This document shows positions 31,521 through 35,081 of a stretch of 35,081 nt of DNA, in pieces. The stretch's first letter is position 1. Each line of letters opens with the position of its first letter. The position numbers were made by a program, and so were the translations under genes. The notes beneath the pieces were generated by a model that was not told the DNA's origin, searched no databases, and saw nothing but the letters and a program-made list of their open reading frames with translations. The stretch is from an uncultured Pelagibacteraceae bacterium. Its GTDB lineage: Bacteria > Pseudomonadota > Alphaproteobacteria > Pelagibacterales > Pelagibacteraceae. The DNA is taken from the NCBI GenBank assembly GCA_902559635.1, contig CACEIY010000010.1, positions 1-35,081 of the forward strand. Direction: 5' to 3'.

Positions 31521-33315
31521 TATAAATTATCCAAGGTGAAAGATCTTTGTATAAAAAATAATTATCTAAAATAAACTTATCTGCATTAGGGGCATTGTTT
31601 CTGTTTTTAAACCAATTTATTTTTGATGAATAAACGATATAATTTGGTGCTGTATCTTTTAACTCATTGATGAAATCATTTTCAGTCCAATTTTGGATAA
31701 TATGAGCATTAACATAATATTTTGTGCAAGTAGGTTTGCCAACCAAGTATGGTATGGCGTTATCATCTGTAAACTGCTGAACGCAATTTTCGTCCTCTGT
31801 CAAATCTTTATATATTTCAATAAATTTATAATAATCTTTGCTTAAAAATTTTTTATCATCTATTTTTGTTATCATTTGAAAATTTTTATTAGAGTTTAAA
31901 ATATTTAAAAAGTTTAAATAATTATTTTGAAAAAAAAATAAAAAGCAAATTAAAATTGATAGGGTAAAAAAATAAACTTTTTTTTTTAAAAAAATATTAA
32001 CTTTGCTAAAAAATTTTAAATAACTAGTTTTATCTATTAAATAGTAAGAAATAAAAAAGAATATTAATAATGTATAAAGTCCCGAACTATATTTTATGTG
32101 AGGACCATCAGACCTCATCAATCCAGATTTAAAAAAAATAATTGAGGAAATGAAAAGAAAAAAAAGTAAAAATTTAGATTCAAGACTTTCTTTTTTTAAT
32201 TTATCAAAAATATAATTAATCAAAAAAACACCTGAAATAATAATTAATAACAAAGCTTTTGTATGTCTTGTTGATTTATCAGTAAAAGGCTTGGGAAATT
32301 CTATTCCAATTAAATAGTCTGAAATATTTAATATAATAAAGTATTGATTAATAAGTTCTTTAAATTCATTGTTCGATATTAAAATATAAAATATAAGCCA
32401 AGATAATATTATGCCTATAATAATTTTATAAAAATCACTAAATTTTTTTAATGTAAATAAATAAATTAATACAATTATTAATAAAACATTTATATAAGTT
32501 CCTATATCCCAATAAAACAAAAGTGATAACAGAGAAAAAAAACCTACTAGAAATGAGCTTAAAATATTATTTTTTTTAGAGGTGATAATGTTAAAAACTA
32601 ATAAGGTAAAAATTAAATATATAAAAATTCTAGGGTGCAAAGGTGTTACATTTTCATAAAAACTAGCCAATGTTATGGTAGATAAGGTAAAAATTAAAAA
32701 TAAAATTTCTTTTTGATTAGTAAAATTAAGACTATTGATAATTTTTCTACAAATTAAAATGATTAATATTTTATTAAAAAGAATTAAAAATTTAAAAAAA
32801 TACCTTTGAATTCCAATTGAATAATCATCAAATATATAATTAAAAAAAATTCCTATGGCATTTCCCAAAAATCCATAGTCAAAAAATGTTCCAGTCCAAA
32901 TCTTATTTTTAGAAAAAAAATTTAATTGAGCTGTTAAAAAAGTGCCTTCATGATGAACATCAAGTGCGCCTAAAAAATCTTTATAATTTAAACTATAAAA
33001 TTCTAATATAGAAAATATTATAAAAATATAACATAGATAATTTATATTATTATTTGAAGTAGCACTTATGTTTTGAAAAATTTTGGTAGATATTAATTCT
33101 TTATTATATTTTAAAAAAGCACCAAAATATAAAAGGAGTGGAAAAAAAATAAAAAACAACCCTCTTAAAGTGTCATTATTAGGATTTATTTTATTTATTG
33201 AATATTGACCTACAATTGTATTTGAAGAATTGTATGGAAGCGAAATAAAATTCCAAATTATTGTTGAAAAAATTACACCCAAGATTAGAAAGAACCAAGG
33301 TAAAGTTTTTTTCAT
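31510..33315 (-). CDS. Polytopic membrane protein, possibly a GT-C-type glycosyltransferase
   Basis: This 601-residue protein has a dozen or so hydrophobic helices and a C-terminal soluble domain of about 120 residues. The first large loop contains LGALDVHHEGTFLTAQ near residue 113, an Asp/Glu-bearing loop as in lipid-linked-sugar GT-C enzymes. The C-terminal part (NCVQQFTDDNAIPYLVGKPTC) has cysteines that may pair in the periplasm. I recognise no named family. It is 8 nt downstream of a GtrB/DPM-like gene, which makes polyprenyl-phosphate sugars, so transfer of such a sugar to a surface glycan is a reasonable guess. Confidence 0.72.
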   Translation of the reverse strand: MKKTLPWFFLILGVIFSTIIWNFISLPYNSSNTIVGQYSINKINPNNDTLRGLFFIFFPLLLYFGAFLKYNKELISTKIFQNISATSNNNINYLCYIFIIFSILEFYSLNYKDFLGALDVHHEGTFLTAQLNFFSKNKIWTGTFFDYGFLGNAIGIFFNYIFDDYSIGIQRYFFKFLILFNKILIILICRKIINSLNFTNQKEILFLIFTLSTITLASFYENVTPLHPRIFIYLIFTLLVFNIITSKKNNILSSFLVGFFSLLSLLFYWDIGTYINVLLIIVLIYLFTLKKFSDFYKIIIGIILSWLIFYILISNNEFKELINQYFIILNISDYLIGIEFPKPFTDKSTRHTKALLLIIISGVFLINYIFDKLKKESLESKFLLFFLFISSIIFFKSGLMRSDGPHIKYSSGLYTLLIFFFISYYLIDKTSYLKFFSKVNIFLKKKVYFFTLSILICFLFFFQNNYLNFLNILNSNKNFQMITKIDDKKFLSKDYYKFIEIYKDLTEDENCVQQFTDDNAIPYLVGKPTCTKYYVNAHIIQNWTENDFINELKDTAPNYIVYSSKINWFKNRNNAPNADKFILDNYFLYKDLSPWIIYKKK

Positions 33316-33323
33316 TAAGTGTT

Positions 33324-34256
33324 TTATTTATAATCTTTTATTTCTTTGATTACGTATTGATCTCTACCTTTTGTTTGTTCAAATATCCTCGCTAAATAAA
33401 TCCCTATTATTCCTAAAGTAAACAATATGATCCCAGAGAAAAAAGAAATAGATATAACAATACTTGTTGAACCTGGAATAGCTAAATTATTAAATTTTAA
33501 ATATAAAGCGTAAATAATAAGTAAAATAGATAGTATCATTGAAACAAATCCAAAAAATATTCCAAGGTAGAGAGGTTTTAGTGAATAACTTGTAACTCCA
33601 TTTATAAAATCAGTAATCGGTCCTGCGGAAAGTAAAGGCATTTTGGACTCACCTTCTCCTCTGGCTTCTCGCTCATAAAAAATAAAATCTTGCTTAAAGC
33701 CAACCCATACTGACAAGCCTCTTACATAGGGTCTAAATTCTTTTTGTTTTAAAATTTCTTGAAGAGCCTTTTTGGATATTAGTTTATAATCTCCTGCTTG
33801 AACTGGAAGATTTATATCTGAGAGAGAATTAATAATTTTGTAAGCAATTTTTGTCAAAAACATTCTAAATTTTCCCTCACCTTTTCTTTTTGTCCTGACC
33901 GTGTGTACAATTTCATTTCCTTCTTCATGTTTTTTAATAAGTTCAGGGATAAGTTCTGGTGGATCTTGTTGATCAGTATGTAAGTAAATTATTGCATCGC
34001 CTGAACTATTCCTAAAGCCTGCTAATACACATGGATCAATACCAAAATTTCTACTCATATTGATAAGTTTGATAGGGTAGCTTTTTTGAAGATCTAATAA
34101 AATTTGTTCAGATTTGTCAGTAGAGTCATCATTTACAAAAATTAATTCATATTTCCAATTTTCTATTTTTTCCATTGTAGTTGAAATTCTTTTTACCAAA
34201 GGTTCGATATTACCTTCTTCATTTCTAAAAGAAAAAACAATAGATAATAATTTCAT
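33324..34256 (-). CDS. GT2 glycosyltransferase, GtrB/DPM1-like polyprenyl-phosphate type
   Basis: This 310-residue protein has an N-terminal GT-A domain and two C-terminal helices (about 230-250 and 262-290). Motifs are LSIVFSFRNEEGNIEPLV, FVNDDSTDKSEQIL, the metal site HTDQQDPPELIPEL and AGDYKLISKKAL. The layout matches GtrB and related enzymes that load a sugar from a nucleotide donor onto undecaprenyl phosphate at the inner membrane. The partner is probably the GT-C-like protein downstream. It is divergent from a ColD-like gene, with a 71-bp gap. Confidence 0.9.
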   Translation of the reverse strand: MKLLSIVFSFRNEEGNIEPLVKRISTTMEKIENWKYELIFVNDDSTDKSEQILLDLQKSYPIKLINMSRNFGIDPCVLAGFRNSSGDAIIYLHTDQQDPPELIPELIKKHEEGNEIVHTVRTKRKGEGKFRMFLTKIAYKIINSLSDINLPVQAGDYKLISKKALQEILKQKEFRPYVRGLSVWVGFKQDFIFYEREARGEGESKMPLLSAGPITDFINGVTSYSLKPLYLGIFFGFVSMILSILLIIYALYLKFNNLAIPGSTSIVISISFFSGIILFTLGIIGIYLARIFEQTKGRDQYVIKEIKDYK

Positions 34257-34327
34257 TTTCGTATTTATAAAAAATCGTTGAGATTAAATAAATTGATTAT
34301 ACCGATTATTAATTTAATGTGCAAATT

Positions 34328-35081
34328 ATGAAAAATTATAAATGGCAACTAATGTCTAATAATATATTGCCAAAAGATAAAAATATTCTAATTCAATTCA
34401 TAAAAAAAACTAATAAGTTTACCAATGGTCCAAAAGTAATAGAATTTGAAAGAAAATGGTCTAAATGGCTTGGAGTTAAATATAGTACATTTGTAAATTC
34501 TGGTGCGTCAGCTAATTTAATATCAATTAATATTTTAAAAGAACTAAATAAAAATAAGAAAGAAATTATTTTACCAGCTTTTACATGGAGCTCTGATGTA
34601 GTTTCAGTAATTAATGCAGGATTCAAACCAGTGTTTGTAGATATAAATTTTGAAAATTTAGCTTTAAACGAAAACTTGGTAAGAAAAAAGATTAATAAAA
34701 ATACATTAGCTATTTTTATTACTCATGCAATGGGTTTTATTGGATTAACAGATAAATTTATTAAATTTATAAAAAAGAAAAAAATTTATTTAATCGAAGA
34801 TGTTTGTGAGTCTCATGGCGCAAGAGTGGGTAAAAAAAAAGCAGGGACTCTTGGAGAAATCTCAAATTTTTCATTCTATTACGGTCATCATATGACAACT
34901 ATTGAGGGTGGAATGATTTCAACAAATTCTAAAAAAATAGATAGATTAGCAAAAATGAAACGAGGTCATGGTTTGTTAAGAGATTCTCAAGATAAAGCTT
35001 TTATTAATGAAAATATAAAAAGAAAAAAAGATTTAAATAATGATTTCATTTTTTATACAGAAGGCTTCAATTTGAGAAGCA
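34328..35081 (+). CDS. ColD-like PLP/PMP-dependent deoxysugar 3-dehydratase (DegT/DnrJ family, partial)
   Basis: The frame runs from ATG 34328 off the right edge (251 complete codons). It has the DegT/DnrJ/EryC1 fold: FTNGPKVIEFERKWSKWLG, VNSGASANLIS, LPAFTWSSDV and IEDVCESHGARVG. At the site where aminotransferases carry the PLP lysine it reads FYYGHHMTTIEGG, with H187-H188. Histidine in that place is the hallmark of the 3-dehydratases ColD and RfbH, and ColD uses His188. It should remove the C3 hydroxyl from a nucleotide-linked 4-keto-6-deoxy sugar such as GDP-4-keto-6-deoxymannose. This marks the start of a surface-polysaccharide gene set beyond the window. Confidence 0.85.
   Translation, partial: MKNYKWQLMSNNILPKDKNILIQFIKKTNKFTNGPKVIEFERKWSKWLGVKYSTFVNSGASANLISINILKELNKNKKEIILPAFTWSSDVVSVINAGFKPVFVDINFENLALNENLVRKKINKNTLAIFITHAMGFIGLTDKFIKFIKKKKIYLIEDVCESHGARVGKKKAGTLGEISNFSFYYGHHMTTIEGGMISTNSKKIDRLAKMKRGHGLLRDSQDKAFINENIKRKKDLNNDFIFYTEGFNLRS

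Noticed and set aside
34393..34626. Minus-strand frame within the ColD-like gene
   Set aside because: It is antisense to clear DegT-family motifs and has no start context or recognisable product.
1..35081. CRISPR arrays, insertion sequences, prophage or tRNA genes
   Set aside because: No spaced direct repeats, transposase or integrase reading frames, or cloverleaf-like sequences were seen by eye on either strand.

Overview
The window is strongly AT-rich, with very short intergenic gaps and many 1-8 nt gene overlaps. It carries alphaproteobacterial-type genes: a form II CO-dehydrogenase-like operon, CcdA, a short CysE, a SAM-II/SAM-V riboswitch pair, DUF1244 and a lysine/isoleucine-rich proteome. 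Together these fit a streamlined marine alphaproteobacterium of the SAR11 (Pelagibacterales) type. This is inferred from gene content and base use, not from a marker gene. I see no rRNA, tRNA, insertion sequence, CRISPR array, prophage or clear pseudogene. No gene-free stretch exceeds 300 bases; the longest (1891-2057) holds a tandem riboswitch.

Layout. 1-2804: end of an unknown gene, an EamA permease, a homocysteine S-methyltransferase behind a tandem SAM riboswitch, and a TauE/SafE permease. 2819-14923: a molybdenum island. It holds moaB, coxG-like, coxS/coxL/coxM-like subunits of a form II molybdenum hydroxylase, a two-gene XdhC/CoxI maturation factor, a secreted alpha/beta hydrolase and a MocA-like nucleotidyltransferase. 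Facing these is moaA-moaC-thioesterase-moaD-moaE on the minus strand, followed by a Tat-exported sulfite-dehydrogenase-like molybdoenzyme with its cytochrome c. 14967-20991: GYD protein, aldehyde dehydrogenase plus FAH-family hydrolase, CcdA, a flavodoxin-fold reductase, a GBBH-like dioxygenase and HisN-like phosphatase. 20984-25309 (minus strand): cysE-cysK followed by eight small genes, mostly of unknown role (secreted protein, two dimeric-barrel proteins, 4-TM protein, cupin, NTF2-like, DUF2798, and an SMR protein lacking the key glutamate). 25382-31491: VOC protein, LysE exporter, pseudoazurin, then an HpsN-like dehydrogenase and phosphotransacetylase divergent from a BASS transporter, a tandem-winged-helix regulator and a tiny membrane protein. 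31510-35081: start of a surface-polysaccharide locus with a polytopic GT-C-like protein, a GtrB/DPM-like glycosyltransferase and a ColD-like deoxysugar dehydratase cut by the window edge.

How the genes work together. MoaA/C/D/E/B and the MocA-like protein would make molybdenum cofactor and its cytosine dinucleotide form for the two molybdoenzyme systems next door. The sulfite dehydrogenase, TauE/SafE permease and HpsN-like/Pta/BASS module could belong to organosulfur breakdown with sulfite disposal, though no sulfite-releasing enzyme is in the window. The homocysteine methyltransferase under SAM control and CysE/CysK cover methionine and cysteine supply. The best candidates for undescribed biology are the eight-gene small-protein operon, the HpsN-like/Pta/BASS module with its unusual double-HTH regulator, and the unidentified substrate of the form II molybdenum hydroxylase.
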